From NCBI GenBank assembly GCA_036785325.1, contig JAXIVH010000018.1, positions 3,089,498 to 3,153,497 of the forward strand: DNA of 64,000 nucleotides. The letters run 5' to 3'. Below are positions 13,201 through 26,992 of the stretch, piece by piece. Origin of the DNA: Urophycis tenuis. Lineage: Eukaryota; Chordata; Actinopteri; Gadiformes; Phycidae. The first letter of the stretch is position 1. Each line of letters begins with the position of its first letter. The position numbers and the translations under genes are program-made. The notes under the pieces were generated by a model. It did not search any database and was not told the DNA's origin. It worked only from the letters and a program-made list of their open reading frames with translations.

Positions 13201-14038
13201 TCATCACAGACAGTTTATGATCATAGAATAATATCTGAACCCCAGCGCTATGACTGACGCGTCTAGGAGTACTTCTGTGACAGGCGCTGTAACCCCCCCC
13301 CCAGTAGATTCTGAATGGAACGGGAGACACGTAGCGCGCGAAATTTAAATTTTAAATAGCCTACAAACAGCGAGCGGATCATAGATACCGGCACAGATGC
13401 GTCATGGATATCAGATATTTCTTTAAAAACAGAGGTGATCGAGACAAAGAATCAGGGAAAAGTGGAAATGTGAATGAGAGGGAGAGAGGTAGGTTTAGAT
13501 TTTTAAAATTTTTAAAATGTAAGTTTTTCAATACTTCCTCCTGTCTTATAACATCAAACCAGAACAATGAACAAAATTGCCTATACCAGATTATAATAAT
13601 AGTATTTACATTATCTAATTAACCAAATTGTGAGTGAAAACAGGAACAATGGTGGTATTACCACAAGTGAACACAATCAAACAGGAAAACCCCCTTATTG
13701 TGAGACTGTGAGAGTGAATGAGGCTAAGCAGGCAAAAACTGTTATCTTTTATTTTTATTTTTTATATATCGTTGTATTTATAATGCTATTACAGAGAATG
13801 AGGAGCAGAGAGGTGAAGGAGGAGCAGGAGAAGATGCAGGTGGAAAGTCAAGTCAGACTGAGGAAGTGGAGGAGAGAGATAGACGAGAGACAGGCAAAAG
13901 ACATGAGGGAGAGTCACTTCATCACACTGAGGGAACAGATTCCACAGAAACAGACATGTCTGTTGAGGAGGACATTGGTCAGAATCAGGGGGCAAATATT
14001 CACATAGGCTACCATCACTAGTCTGTTTGGCATTAACA

Positions 14039-14071
<33 letters not shown>

Positions 14072-14489
14072 CGTGGGGGGGGGGGGGGGGGTCTGGGTCT
14101 GGGTGGGGGCCTGTGCCCCTGTAAAGCTGCAGGCCTAGCAACGCCCCTGGTCCTAACCCTCACTGACCCAACAAGCTGGCTGTTGCCTTCTATGCCTTGC
14201 TCTGTGATTGAATGTGTGTATGAATGGGTGAATGTGAGGCAATAATTGTAAAGCGCTTTGCAAGGCCACAGGTTGGAACACTTGAACACTTTATTAATGC
14301 ACTCAGTTTACCATTGACATTCATTCATTCCACACAGTAAGGACCCTTCAACTGTATTCAAGCCGACTGAAAGTGTGCATAGGAACTGCAGTAAACCAAC
14401 GAAAAAACCGTTAATAAAAACAGGTAAACAATTATACATATAAAGTATTATTTATTGTTTTATTATTAATTATTCTAAAATAGATAAAA

Positions 14490-14571
<82 letters not shown>

Positions 14572-17500
14572 CACCAAAGGTTCAAGTGCTTGCTAGAGAA
14601 AAAAATACCAGGAATGCTAGCAAAACTAACCTAAGCTAGATTTGACTTTACCAGTGGCATAACCTTAAATTTCGGCACTCAAATTTGAACTTTTAACTTG
14701 GAGTATCTATCCATCCATCCATTTCTGCCGCTTATCCGGGGTCGGGTCGCGGGGGCAGCAGCCTGAGGAGGGAAGCCCAGACTTCCCTCTCCCCAGCCAC
14801 TTCGTCCAGCTCTTCCGGGGGGATCCCGAGGCGTTCCCAGGCCAGCCGAGAGACATAGTCCCTCCAGCGTGTCCTGGGTCTTCCCCGTGGCCTCCTCCCG
14901 GAGGGACGTGCCCGGAACACCTCCCCAGGGAGGCGTCCAGGAGGCATCCTCACTAGATGCCCGAGCCACCGCAACTGGCTCCTCTCGATGCGGAGGAGCA
15001 GCGGTTCTACTCTGAGCCCCTCCCGGATGACCGAGCTTCTCACCCTATCTCTAAGGGAGAGCCCGGACACCCTGCGGAGGAAACTCATTTCGGCCGCTTG
15101 TATTCGCGATCTCGTTCTTTCGGTCACTACCCACAGCTCGTGACCATAGGTGAGGGTAGGAACGTAGATTGACCGGTAAATCGAGAGCTTCGCCTTTCGG
15201 CTCAGCTCCTTCTTCACCATGACGGACCGGTGCAGAGCCCGCATCACTGCCGACGCCGCACCGATCCGTCGGTCAATCTCCCGCTCCATCCTCCCCTCAC
15301 TCGTGAACAAGACCCCGAGATACTTGAACTCCTCCACTTGAGGCAGAATCTCCTCCCCGACCCGGAGAGTGCACTCCACCCTTTTCCGGCCGAGAACCAT
15401 GGCCTCGGATTTGGAGGTGCTGATCCTCATCCCAGCCGCTTCACATTCGGCTGCGAACCGCTCCAGTGAGAACTGAAGGTCACGGCCCGATGAAGCCAAC
15501 AGGACAAGATCATCTGCGAAAAGCAGTGACGCAATCCTGAGGCCACCGAACCGTAACCCCTCAACGCCCTGGCTGCGCCTAGAAACTCTGTCCATAAAAG
15601 TTGTGAACAGAATCGGTGACAAAGGGCAGCCCTGGCGGAGGCCAACCCTCACCGGAAACAGGCTCGACTTACTGCCGGCAATGCGGACCAAGCTCTGGCA
15701 CCGGGAGTACAGGGACCCGATGGCCCGTAACAGCGGGCCCGGTACCCCATACTCCCGGAGCACCCCCCACAGGGCTCCCCGAGGGACACGGTCGAACGCC
15801 TTCTCCAAGTCCACAAAGCACATGTAGACTGGTTGGGCGAACTCCCATGCACCCTCGAGTACCGCGCCAAGGGTATAGAGCTGGTCCACAGTTCCACGGC
15901 CGGAACGAAAACCACATTGCTCCTCCTGAATCCGAGGTTCGACTATCCTACGGACCCTCCTCTCCAGGACCCCCGAATAGACCTTACCGGGGAGGCTGAG
16001 GAGTGTGATCCCCCTGTAGTTGGAGCACACCCTCCGGTCCCCCTTTTTGAAGAGGGGAACCACAACCCCGGTCTGCCAATCCAGAGGCACTGCCCCCGAT
16101 GTCCACGCGATGCTGCAGAGACGTGTCAACCAAGACAGCCCCACAGCATCCAGGGCCTTTAGGAACTCAGGGTGGATCTCGTCCACCCCCGGGGCCTTGC
16201 CACCGAGGAGCTTTTTAACCACCTCGGCGACCTCGGCCCCGGAGATAGGAGAGTCCCCCCCCGAGTCCCCAGACCCTGCTTCCTCAGTGGAAGGCGTGTT
16301 GGTGGGATTGAGGAGGTCTTCAAAGTATTCCCCCCACCGATTCACAACGTCCCGAGTCGAGGTCAGCAGCGCCCCGTCTCTCCCATACACGGTGTTGACA
16401 AAGCACTGCTTCCCCCTCCTGAGACGCCGGATGGTGGTCCAGAACCTCCTCGAAGCCGTTCGGAAGTCCTTCTCCATGGCCTCACCAAACTCCTCCCACA
16501 CCCGAGTTTTTGCCTCCGCAACCGCCGACGCCGCGCCCCGCTTGGCCCGCCGGTACCCATCAGCTGCCTCAGGAGTCCCACGGGCCAAAAAGGCCCGGTA
16601 GGACTCCTTCTTCAGCTTGACGGCATCCCTTACCGCTGGGGTCCACCAGCGGGTTCGGGGGTTGCCGCCGCGACAGGCACCGACGACCTTACGGCCACAG
16701 CTCCGGTCGGCCGCTTCAACAATGGAGGCACGGAACAAGGTCCACTCGGACTCTATGTCCCCCGCCTCCCCCGGGACATGGTTGAAGCTCTCCCGGAGGT
16801 GGGAGTTGAAGCTCGTTCTGACAGGAGATTCAGCCAGACGTTCCCAGCAGACCCTCACAGAACGTTTGGGTCTGCCAGGTCTGACCGGCATCTTCCCCCG
16901 CCATCGGAGCCAACTCGCCACCAGGTGGTGATCAGTTGACAGCTCCGCCCCTCTCTTCACCCGAGTGTCCAAGACATGCGGCCGCAAGTCCGATGATACA
17001 ACTACAAAGTCGATCATCGAACTGCGGCCTAGGGTGTCCTGGTGCCAAGTGCACATGTGGACACCCTTATGCTTGAACATGGTGTTCGTTATGGACAGTC
17101 CATGACGAGCACAGAAGTCCAACAACAAAACACCACTCGGGTTCAGATCAGGGGGACCGTTCCTCCCAATCACGCCCCTCCAGGTCTCACTGTCATTGCC
17201 CACATGGGCGTTGAAGTCCCCCAGCAGAACAAGGGAGTCCCCAGACGGGGCGCTTTCTAACACCCCCTCCAAGGACTCCAGAAAGGGTGGGTACTCTGAA
17301 CTGCCGTTCGGTGCATAAGCACAAACGACAGTCAGGACCCGTCCCCCCACCTGAAGGCGGAGGGAGGCTACCCTCTCGTCTACCGGGGTGAACCCCAACG
17401 TACAGGCGCCGAGCCGGGGGGAAACAAGCATTCCCACCCCCGCTCGGCGCCTCTCCCCAGGGGCAACTCCAGAGTGGAAAAGAGTCCAACCCCTCTCAAG

Positions 17501-19272
17501 GACACTGGTTCCGGAGCCCAAACTGTGTGTCGAGGTGAGCCCGACTATGTCCAGCCGGTACCTCTCAGCCTCGCACACCAGCTCAGGCTCCTTCCCCGCC
17601 AGAGAGGTGACATTCCACGTCCCCAGAGCTAGCTTCTGCAGTCGAGGGTCGGACCGTCCAGGTCCCCGCCTCCTGCTGCCGCCCAGCTCACATTGCACCC
17701 GACCCCTTTGGCCCCTCCCACGGGTGGTGAACCCATGGGAAGGGGGAGTATCGGAGTATCTAATACAACCATTTTAAGTTGTAATCTTTAAACCAACAAT
17801 CATAATAATATCAAAACCGATGTTACTTTCATAGTTAACTTTATTGTTGACCCAGGGCTTATAAAGGTGCAGTCCACCTCTTCCCAGCCTTGTACTGATC
17901 CATTGCATCTACTCTGTCTAAAACTGTTGGCGTTTAACCTGTCTACAGATGCTTACTACATGATGAACATCAACGTCACCGTTTCTGAAGGGAATCAAAA
18001 TGAATCCAATGTCCATTTATGGGTATGAACATAAAACCTCTGAATGAACACAGATTGTACACATAATATATGATAATAATAGTATTACAGATATGTGTGG
18101 CTGTTGTTGTTGTTGTTGTTACTGTTGTTGTTTACTGAACATCGCATGACCTCCTCAGCTTTGGGAGCTCTTTGGGGATCACTTACCTAACTGTACGATA
18201 ACGCCAATGACAACAGCGATGCCAAGGTACTGCACAACTACAATACGTTGACCTACAAGCACTGCCATGACAAACTTAAACCTGCACTATTAACACTTTC
18301 TCATTCGCAAACTCAAGTGGCTTGAGTCGTAGCTACAGTCATAGCGACATCATTGTAGGGCGACAGCACTGCTTTTGATGATTTCAAGACTCACATTATT
18401 CCATACGCACACCAAGGCAACTGAATTCTGTCTGCTAGCCAGGTAAATGCAAACGGTACTGTTTTGTCCATGTGTTGTGATGGAAGCCAGGGATACCTTC
18501 ATCACACGCTATGCGACGAGGCTGGTACTGAGATGTTCCCTGCGGTGGGAAGGGGAAGGTTCATAAGTCGAAAATCCTTGGATGGATTTACTTTTTTATT
18601 AATTCTATTTTTGTTCCGGGTCCGATGTTTTTTTAATGGTGTCCCTGGTTGCAGTGAAAGAGTGACACAGTGCAGGTTTAACACACAAACACACATACAC
18701 ATACAATGCAACCTCACAGCCTTGCCGTGACTTTAACCCAACTGCAGATCAAACACATTAGCGACATTCGCGAAGCCATGAGTAAGATTGCACACAGTGG
18801 TGCTTTGTTCAAAGTGTGACACGCCCAACTGTTAAAGCATGTGCCACGCCGTGTCCGGCTGTCCTCACACAGAGTACCTCAAACAAACCTCCATTTAAAC
18901 TGTTTCTGTGTTTGGTTTGTTTCAGTTTACCAAGTGCTATCCCAATCAACAATTTCATGGTAGGTAACACTCAAATGTTTGTGTGTGAGTGTGTGAGTGT
19001 GCTTGTGTGTGTCTTTAATGTGTGCGTGTGTTTAAAAAAAGAGAGTGTGTTTTACAAGTGACACAACAGATCAACAGACACAGACATTACAATCTGTTTC
19101 CCACAGGGTTTGGATGTTAACTGCTTCCAGAAAACAGCCATAAAGTAAGTGAAGGGAGCGTCATGATGATGTCAGACGCTCCACCTCTCACCTGCACAGG
19201 TGTTCTCACCTCACCACACATACTAGGGAACCCCCCCCCAACCCCCCCCCCCCCCCCCCCCCCCCCGCCTTC

Positions 19273-19330
<58 letters not shown>

Positions 19331-21273
19331 ACACACACACACACACTAGAGGATGGATACCCGACCCGAGCCCGACGGTACCCGACGGGTCGGGTCGGGT
19401 TCGGACAAATATATAAATGATGCTCGGGCTCGGGTCGGGCTCGGTCACATCTGCGGGATTTGAAATGTTAATATAATGATTTACCCGCGCGTTAACCCTC
19501 CCATGTTGCGCTTGTAACATGATGCATGTGATGCCTTGCATCACTTCATAAAGGCTTTCATAAACACAGACGTAAATGTGTCATTATTATGAAAAAAATA
19601 GACTTTAACGGTGTCGGGTTCTGATATAAAAAGCTTGATGCCTGTCGGGCTCGGGTCGGGTTCGGTTACTGTTCTGTCGGACGCGGGCCGGGGCTCGGAG
19701 AGAAAATTCCGGACCGATCTAACACACACACGCACACATACTTGCATGTAAGTGAATGTAAATAATATCAATATAGCAGCTTTATTCTTATCTATTCTTA
19801 TCTAGAATCAGTGTGCAGCAGTGTGAAGTGTGTTGACAGAACAACTGTAACTGTATTGTTTGCATCCGTCGGCGGGCGCTTTCACAGACAAAGGGTCTCT
19901 TGAAGAATCGGACCGAGGCAGTGAGTTTACCGCGATATTTCAGTTAAGGGATGTGCTTAGTGAAGCCGGGAAGGGGCGGCTCCCATGTGTTGAACACCCA
20001 GACCGGTATTGTCCTCTGAACAACAAGGGATACAGGATGAACAGTATGAGTAACACATAATCGGCGAGGGCAGACACGCAACCTAAACCACACGCTAGAG
20101 CATGGCATGTGGATGAAGGGCGGCGGTGGCTCAGTGGGTAGAGCGGGTGGACAGAGCGGGTCGTCAGTTCGATGCCCTCGATCCCCCTCCTCGAACTGAA
20201 CTGACACTGAACCCCATCTTGCTCCCCGGGCGTTTAACATAGCCTCCCACTGCTCCTATGTACCATATGATGGGTCAACAAATTTCGTTCCCATATCTAA
20301 AAAATAGCAGAGAATGACCAAAGTTGAATCTATTCTACTAACACTGCCGCGCCTTTCGTCACCCAGGAATACGTCATGCGATGTCCTGATGAAGTTTGAG
20401 TACGCGGTCCAACCCTGCTGCCTCCTCTGGACTCTCTGCCAGGCGGGCAACCGCTCCCACAACATCAGCGGAACCGCACGCCATGTGGACAGGATAGGTG
20501 ACTACCTCCCCCTTTAAAGGAGCTGCGAAGCTCCCCCCCTGAAAGAGGGACTTGTACTGACTGTTTCTTGCACAGACCTTTATTGTACCGAATCATAAAA
20601 TGACCACCATGTGTCATCAGTCACGATGGAAAACGTGCTAGGTTGAAATACTGCGTCTCTCCGACGACAGTGCTGCGGCCTTGTGTGTTGTGATTCACCG
20701 CTCTGAGTTCCCCGCACTGCCAGACGTGAAACACACCGCCACACGAGCACTGAGATGGCACTAGACTCTCCACGACCTGAAGAGCCCTGCCTCTGTAGGA
20801 AAAAAGCTCCACGACCAAAGCTGTGCTGAAACACGTCTATATCTACATCTGCACCACCCAGTCCATTTACAGTGCGGGGCTCCTCGACGGTCAAAAATCT
20901 AATAATTGCGCACGTCTGAAATACAACGTTGTCCCGGGGACCGTCCTGGGCTTCTGTTTGTTTAGTGACAACAGAACCCGTTCTCAGCACTTAGTGTGAA
21001 TGTTGCATATTGCATCTTTAGAGAGGCTCCTCACTCTCAACAGTGGTGTTTTACAGCCGTAACAACATGTAACTGAACTGTAACTGAATTCACTGTACAT
21101 TGATTTGAATAGCAGCATCAGCTAAATAATGCTAGTAGTATAATAGTTGTATAAAGATAATATAATAGGTATTAGGTAATAGTTATCCATATTTCTTTAA
21201 ACTTACCTGTCATCACTCACCATCTGTCACTGGTATGCTAACCAAGGTGCTATGCTAACAGATGTGTGTGTGG

Positions 21274-21347
<74 letters not shown>

Positions 21348-21360
21348 ATGTGTGTGCGTG

Positions 21361-21412
<52 letters not shown>

Positions 21413-24400
21413 TGTGTGTGTGTACTATGATAGCAATGGTAGCCAATAGCAGCTCAGAGTGTATCAGCGGCTTCACATCTTTCCCAGAATCCTGCATGGC
21501 TACACCTCCTCTCAACAGCACCTGGTGAGCAGTCCTCCTCTCAGACACTGAATACAATCTATGCCATAACATGCAGTAGAATTTAATAATAGACAAAAGT
21601 TTGGAATAGAATGCAGGTGAATTGAAGACTTTGACATATAATCAAGCAGAATCATTGAACAAAGAATATAATATTATTAATATATAATAATATATAATAT
21701 ATAAATAATAATAATAAATAATAAACAATAACAATAATAAATACTATATATAAATAATATATAATAATATTGCAATTTATTTTTATTTCTATTTCTATTA
21801 TATAATAAAAACATAGAATAGAGTCAATAGGTTGTATAGCATGGACTACAACACAAAATCAGGTAGGTCTAGAATTGACTAGGAGTTAGTATAGAATAAT
21901 GGTAAAGGGATAAGTATAGAACATCAGATGAAAGTTAGTATAGAAGAGGTAGTAAAATAACAGTAAAGGTATAAGTATAGAACACTATGCGATAGTTAGT
22001 GTAGAATAGGTAGTAAAATAAGTATTGAATTGAAAATTGAAAGTAAGTAGGTACTTTGCTCTCTGAACAGTAGAGACACTCGGACTGTTTTCGCCCCCTT
22101 GAGTGACCGCAACGGCAGCTGTCCAACAGGTAAACAAGAGGAACTCCCATCACACCCCCATAGTACCTTATAGTAACCCCTCTTTGTAGCGGTGTTCACT
22201 CCTATTTTGTACATTTCCATCGGCTCCATCAACGTTCACCATTTCTCCTTGTACTAGTTGAAATCACACAGGACCCCTGCAACTGCCCTGGATTCTGCAA
22301 TGGAACAGGTTGGGAAATAATTGGTTATTAAACAGCAACGCTTTACTGGTTATTGGTGTTGTTAGTTGTTATGTGATTTGTTTTTATATGCTATTAACAT
22401 CTGTTTCCTGGTTTCCTTTCATGGTTTGTAGATGCATATTACGCTTTAATAATTTCAATCGTGAACAGCACATTAAACCAGTCCGACATCTCTGATCTGG
22501 TGAGTGTGTGTGTGTGTGTGTGTTTTGCCAATGTGTGTGTCTTCAATCTGTGCAGCAGTTTGTCTTTGTGTGTGCACATGCATGGTCTGTTTGTGTTTTG
22601 TGTGTGAGTTTTGTGCATGTGTATGTGTTTGCATATAACTCCATGCTTCATCCTCTGTTATGTGTCTGTATTATATTAATGTCTTCATCATGTGCACCTT
22701 ATCTCTTCATGTTCTCAAGATCTTTCAGATGATGATCCAGTCGTGCGAGATGGGGTAGGTTCTGTCATACTTCACACCTCCAGGATTATATGTTTATGAA
22801 ATGCCACAGAAATTTTTACCAAATTGATTATGTTCTTTTACAGCTCGTCATGCCAGGTCTCAGAGTCATACAAGGTATAGGACCCCAAAGGCCTTCATGT
22901 TCACAGCTGTTAGCTGAAATTGTCCAGTTTTCCTAAAGAGTGCTTTACTGAAAGTTTTTTTTAGTTTTATAGTTGTTTTTAGGATACCTTATTTTAGCCA
23001 TACTCACCCCAGTGCCTTCATCATCATCGTCAGTTTGAATAAATAATTCTGCATCATTATTCAAATGTATGACCTAGTCTCTGTGTTCCATTGTCCCCAG
23101 GGTAATAAAGTTGACTGTGGACAAATTACAAAGTGAGTCATCACATGATTACACCTTTTGTTTACCTAGCTAACTAGCATGGCTCATCGTCATCTCATTG
23201 TTCATCCACTGCACATGTGACCTCCTTGTGTTCTAGAATATTCTAGAAAGAGGGATCCTTCTTTCTTAGGGTTTCCCCCGGTTCCCGTTGGGTTTTGGGC
23301 TGGGGTTGTTCATTGGCTGGTTAAGGGTTTTGGCTTAACAAATGGGGTGGAGCAGGCGGGATCATGCAATTTCAAGTCATTTAGAATTTACAATCAAATA
23401 AAAGATACAGTCAAGTCTGTTTAAATTGTAATTCACTTAATCCTGGTAACAGTATTATCTGCCAACATCCCAACCCCTCCCAATCCTTAATCCTCTCTCC
23501 AAATAAAGACACTGTACTGTAATTGCAAGAAAGGTCTTTCACAGCACAATGCAGTGAATTTTATTCATGAAAGACTTGTGTGTGCTTATGTTGTATCCTA
23601 GGAAGAGGCAGTGCTATGTGATCATCCATTTCGCCCAAGAGCTTCCTGTTTGTGACATCGCCTCAGCCTTGGAGATGCCATTCTGGACGAACAGCATCTT
23701 TTACAATGGACAGCTGAACAGAGCAGGTAAACAGCAAATCCACAACCATATAAATATCACCATCAATACAAAATAAGTTGTTACTGCGCATCATGCATAT
23801 TCATATTCACATCCACAAATGTTTTTTTCTTATATGTATTTATTTTTATTTAATTTGATTCACTATTTAATTCTAAGATCAAAAGGTAAAATCAATTGAA
23901 GCATTTTGCAACACATTGTTATGTTACATACACATCATGTTGTATATGACAAATTAAATGAATTGCATTTGTTTGGTTGCTTGCTTGTGTGGTTGTATTA
24001 CACAGCGCTGTGTGGGAACGCTACACACCTGGATAATCCACTGAAGTCCAGCTTTATGTGGGTGGAGTTATCAGAGACCCCCTCTGAGTTCTGCCTGCCT
24101 GGTGCCACAGGACTACTCCCCTGGTTCGTATTATTTTAGTTCATTTTTGAGTCTCTTCAGCCAACCGTCAGGCGATGTAACGTCATGCTATTCAAGTCTG
24201 ATGAATTCTGGTGTTTCCTTGGCTCCATCCACTCACTTCTCCACCCTCTCTCCTTTTCCAGTGAACACGGAAGGGATTTGTGTGTGCTGCTGAACGATCA
24301 GTGTGTGAGGCCGCCTGTTGGTGTGACTACGCCCAGCCCCAATGCCAACACCACCATGCTTCCCATGAACACCACCCTCCCGACCCTGAACACCACCTCT

Positions 24401-26916
24401 AGTCCCGTGAATGTCACCTCTAGCCCCGCCAACACCACCTCTAGCCCCCTGAACACCACCTCTAGCCCCGCGAACGTCACCTCTAGCCCGCTGAACACCA
24501 CAACTAGCCCCACCAACGTCACCTCTAGCCCCCTGAACACCACAACTAGCCCTGTGAACACCACCTCAACCCCTGTGAACACCACCTCAACCCCTGTGAA
24601 CTCCATCTCAACCCCCGTGAACACCACAACTAGCCCCGCGAACACCACCTCTAGCCCTGTGAACACCACCTCTAGCCCCGTGAACACCACCTCTAGCCCT
24701 GGCCCCAAAGTCACAGTGACAGCACAGCCAAACACGACCCTAGCCTCCAACATGACACTAAACAATACATCACTAAACAATACAATAACCACCAGTAAGC
24801 CCATAAGAACTACCGGTCCCCTGACGGAGTTGCCCACAACAGGTTTGTCGACATTTTTTCTTCTATGAGTAACCCGGTAATAATTGTTATTATCCCGTTA
24901 TGCAAATTCTGCCTCAAAGGGATTCCCACCCCCTCAGTAGACCGCGCCCACTCACCCGACCCTCAAACTCAAAATCAATATAGGCTAATTTCCAGGAAAT
25001 GTATTTGCGTTTAATTTAATTCAGGCACTTCAGGAAAGTGTATAATTACTTTGTATTTGCGAAATTTGTTACGCGTATAATTTGACTGCGTTTTATTCAA
25101 CTTAAACGTAATACAAAAAAAACCCAGAAAAAAATATACAAAAAAAAACAATAACGGATTCATGAAAAGGATTTGAATCAAAACGAGGGCACACCGTTGT
25201 ACCCAGCGCTCTCAGTGAGTGAGCGCTGGTGAGTGACGGCTGGCTGCTCCTCCCCAGCGTCGCCCACCACCCAGATGAGCAACGAGGCCGCGGCCAACCG
25301 CCTCCTGGAGCTGACCGCCAACGTGTCCCAGCTGAACGCCAGCCAGATCCAGCAGCTGGTGTCCGAGCTGGAGGGCCTGCTGGCGGGGCCCAACATCAGC
25401 CTGGCCCTGGGGAACACCACCGTCCACATCGTGAGCAACCTGCTGGGCGCCTCCCAGGACGTGGTGGCCTCCTCCGCCAACCAGTACGTCACTACGCTAG
25501 CAGATGCTATGCTGTCAGATGCTATGCTAGCAGATGCTACGCTAGCAGATGCTACGCGAGCAGATGCTACGCTATCAGATGCTACACGTCCAGATTTTTG
25601 TGTTTATTTAGATGTCTTTTGCCAGGGTTAGCATGAACTAAGGAACCAATGCAGAAACAATGAATACTTACTGCAGCACTCCTGCTAGTACAACCATAAT
25701 TGGCTAACGGCTTTATTCCATTACTCTTTTACTATTGAAGCTTTTTTCCAATGTGACTTAGAGCACATTTATTTTTACATACATGTCCTTAAAGCTGCAG
25801 TAGGTAACATATTTTTGTCAGTGTGTCCACGTCGGGAATAGTTGGGGGCAAAGTAGAAAATACAGAAAACTTTTCAAAAATTGTACCTAATGGAGCTTTA
25901 AGGTGCAGGTAGAGGTTACTACATCCAGAGGCTTAAGTACTCACCTACATGTAGACATTGGGGTTAAAATCCAGAACCTGTGTTCCGGTGCATCTAATAG
26001 GAGGAATCTACAGAGCTTATACATGCACCATCCTAGGAAACATTCTAGAGAAACTGTGCATACATTAAATTACATTTAATTCACTAATATAGCGGATGGA
26101 CAAATGTTTGATGCTTACATCTCAGAGATCCAACCAAGCGTGTACAACTCCAAGTGTGTTTGAGATAAATGTGAAAGAGCTGAAAACAAAACAAATACAA
26201 AGGGTACAAGTCAGTTTACAAGACTGTAACTGTAAAGTAAAATAAGCAGTGATGTGAATGGTAACAATGGGCGATGTGCCCTTCAGGATTGTGAAGATCG
26301 TGGACACAGTGGGGCTGAAGCTGGTGTTCGAGAGTGATGTGGAGGAGCTGCTGTCGACAGGCCTTGCTCTGTCTGTTAAAGCCGTCGACGGAGCTAACTT
26401 CCAGGAGACCACTTTCTCCATCAACAACCCACAGAATGTGATTGTAAGGAATAAATACAGGCAAACAATTTAATACAGGTATTAAACAGTGTACAGTTGT
26501 GATACTAATACAGGTAATAAACAGTGTACAGTTGTGATACTAATACAGGTAATAAACAGTGTACAGATATGTTATAATATGGCAGAGGTAACTAACTGTG
26601 CAGGTATAATATTACTACAAGTAACTAACAGTGTACAGTATACAGGGCAGTAGTAGCTCAGTGGATAGAGTGGGTTTTCCACTAACTGGAGGGTTGGCGG
26701 TTCGATCCCCACCTCCAACTGTCCACATGTCAAAGTGTGCTTGAGGAAGACACTGAAGCCCACAAATGTATGACAAATGCACTGATTGGAAGTAGCTTTG
26801 GACAAAAGCGTCTGCTGAATGCCCTAATTGTAAATGTAAATGTACGGGTATAATATTACCACAGGATTATCAAGATTATCAAGTCTAGTATGAAATGTGT
26901 AGCATGTGTTCTTAAA

Positions 26917-26992
<76 letters not shown>

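Larger units (their letters stand above)
10112..14423 (+). other. adgrg2 extracellular module copy 1 (exons 5-11)
   Basis: Seven exons of 74, 98, 25, 41, 125, 88 and 86 bp with phases 1-0, 0-2, 2-0, 0-2, 2-1, 1-2, 2-1. The protein begins GIYYWMEISVDTSNQ, continues LSQLFNDHLESC, and contains PCIVMVGMTRDVHPCCILQT followed by CQAGNRSHNIS. It ends with cysteines in CNATCPLNTTWCKD. Human ADGRG2 has one related segment (a beta-strand pattern followed by C-x-F/V-x-I and a cysteine cluster) in front of its mucin region. The hydrophobic alternation suggests an alpha/beta fold of the SEA type, but I cannot prove that. Copies 2 and 3 follow. Confidence 0.75.
17949..22308 (+). other. adgrg2 extracellular module copy 2 (exons 12-19)
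   Basis: Exons of 74, 68, 34, 38, 131, 91 and 59 bp repeat the phase order of copy 1 exactly (1-0, 0-2, 2-0, 0-2, 2-1, 1-2, 2-1), followed by a 51-bp phase 1-1 exon (22258-22308) encoding VEITQDPCNCPGFCNGT. The start DAYYMMNINVTVSEG matches the starts of copies 1 and 3. The core SCDVLMKFEYAVQPCCLLWT followed by CQAGNRSHNIS is nearly the same as in copy 1. The copy ends CMATPPLNSTWCRDTRTV. Several N-x-S/T sites suggest heavy N-glycosylation. Confidence 0.75.

Noticed and set aside
15427..17489. Many shorter frames on both strands within the LINE
   Set aside because: They are shadows of the single 988-codon LINE frame in a GC-rich sequence.
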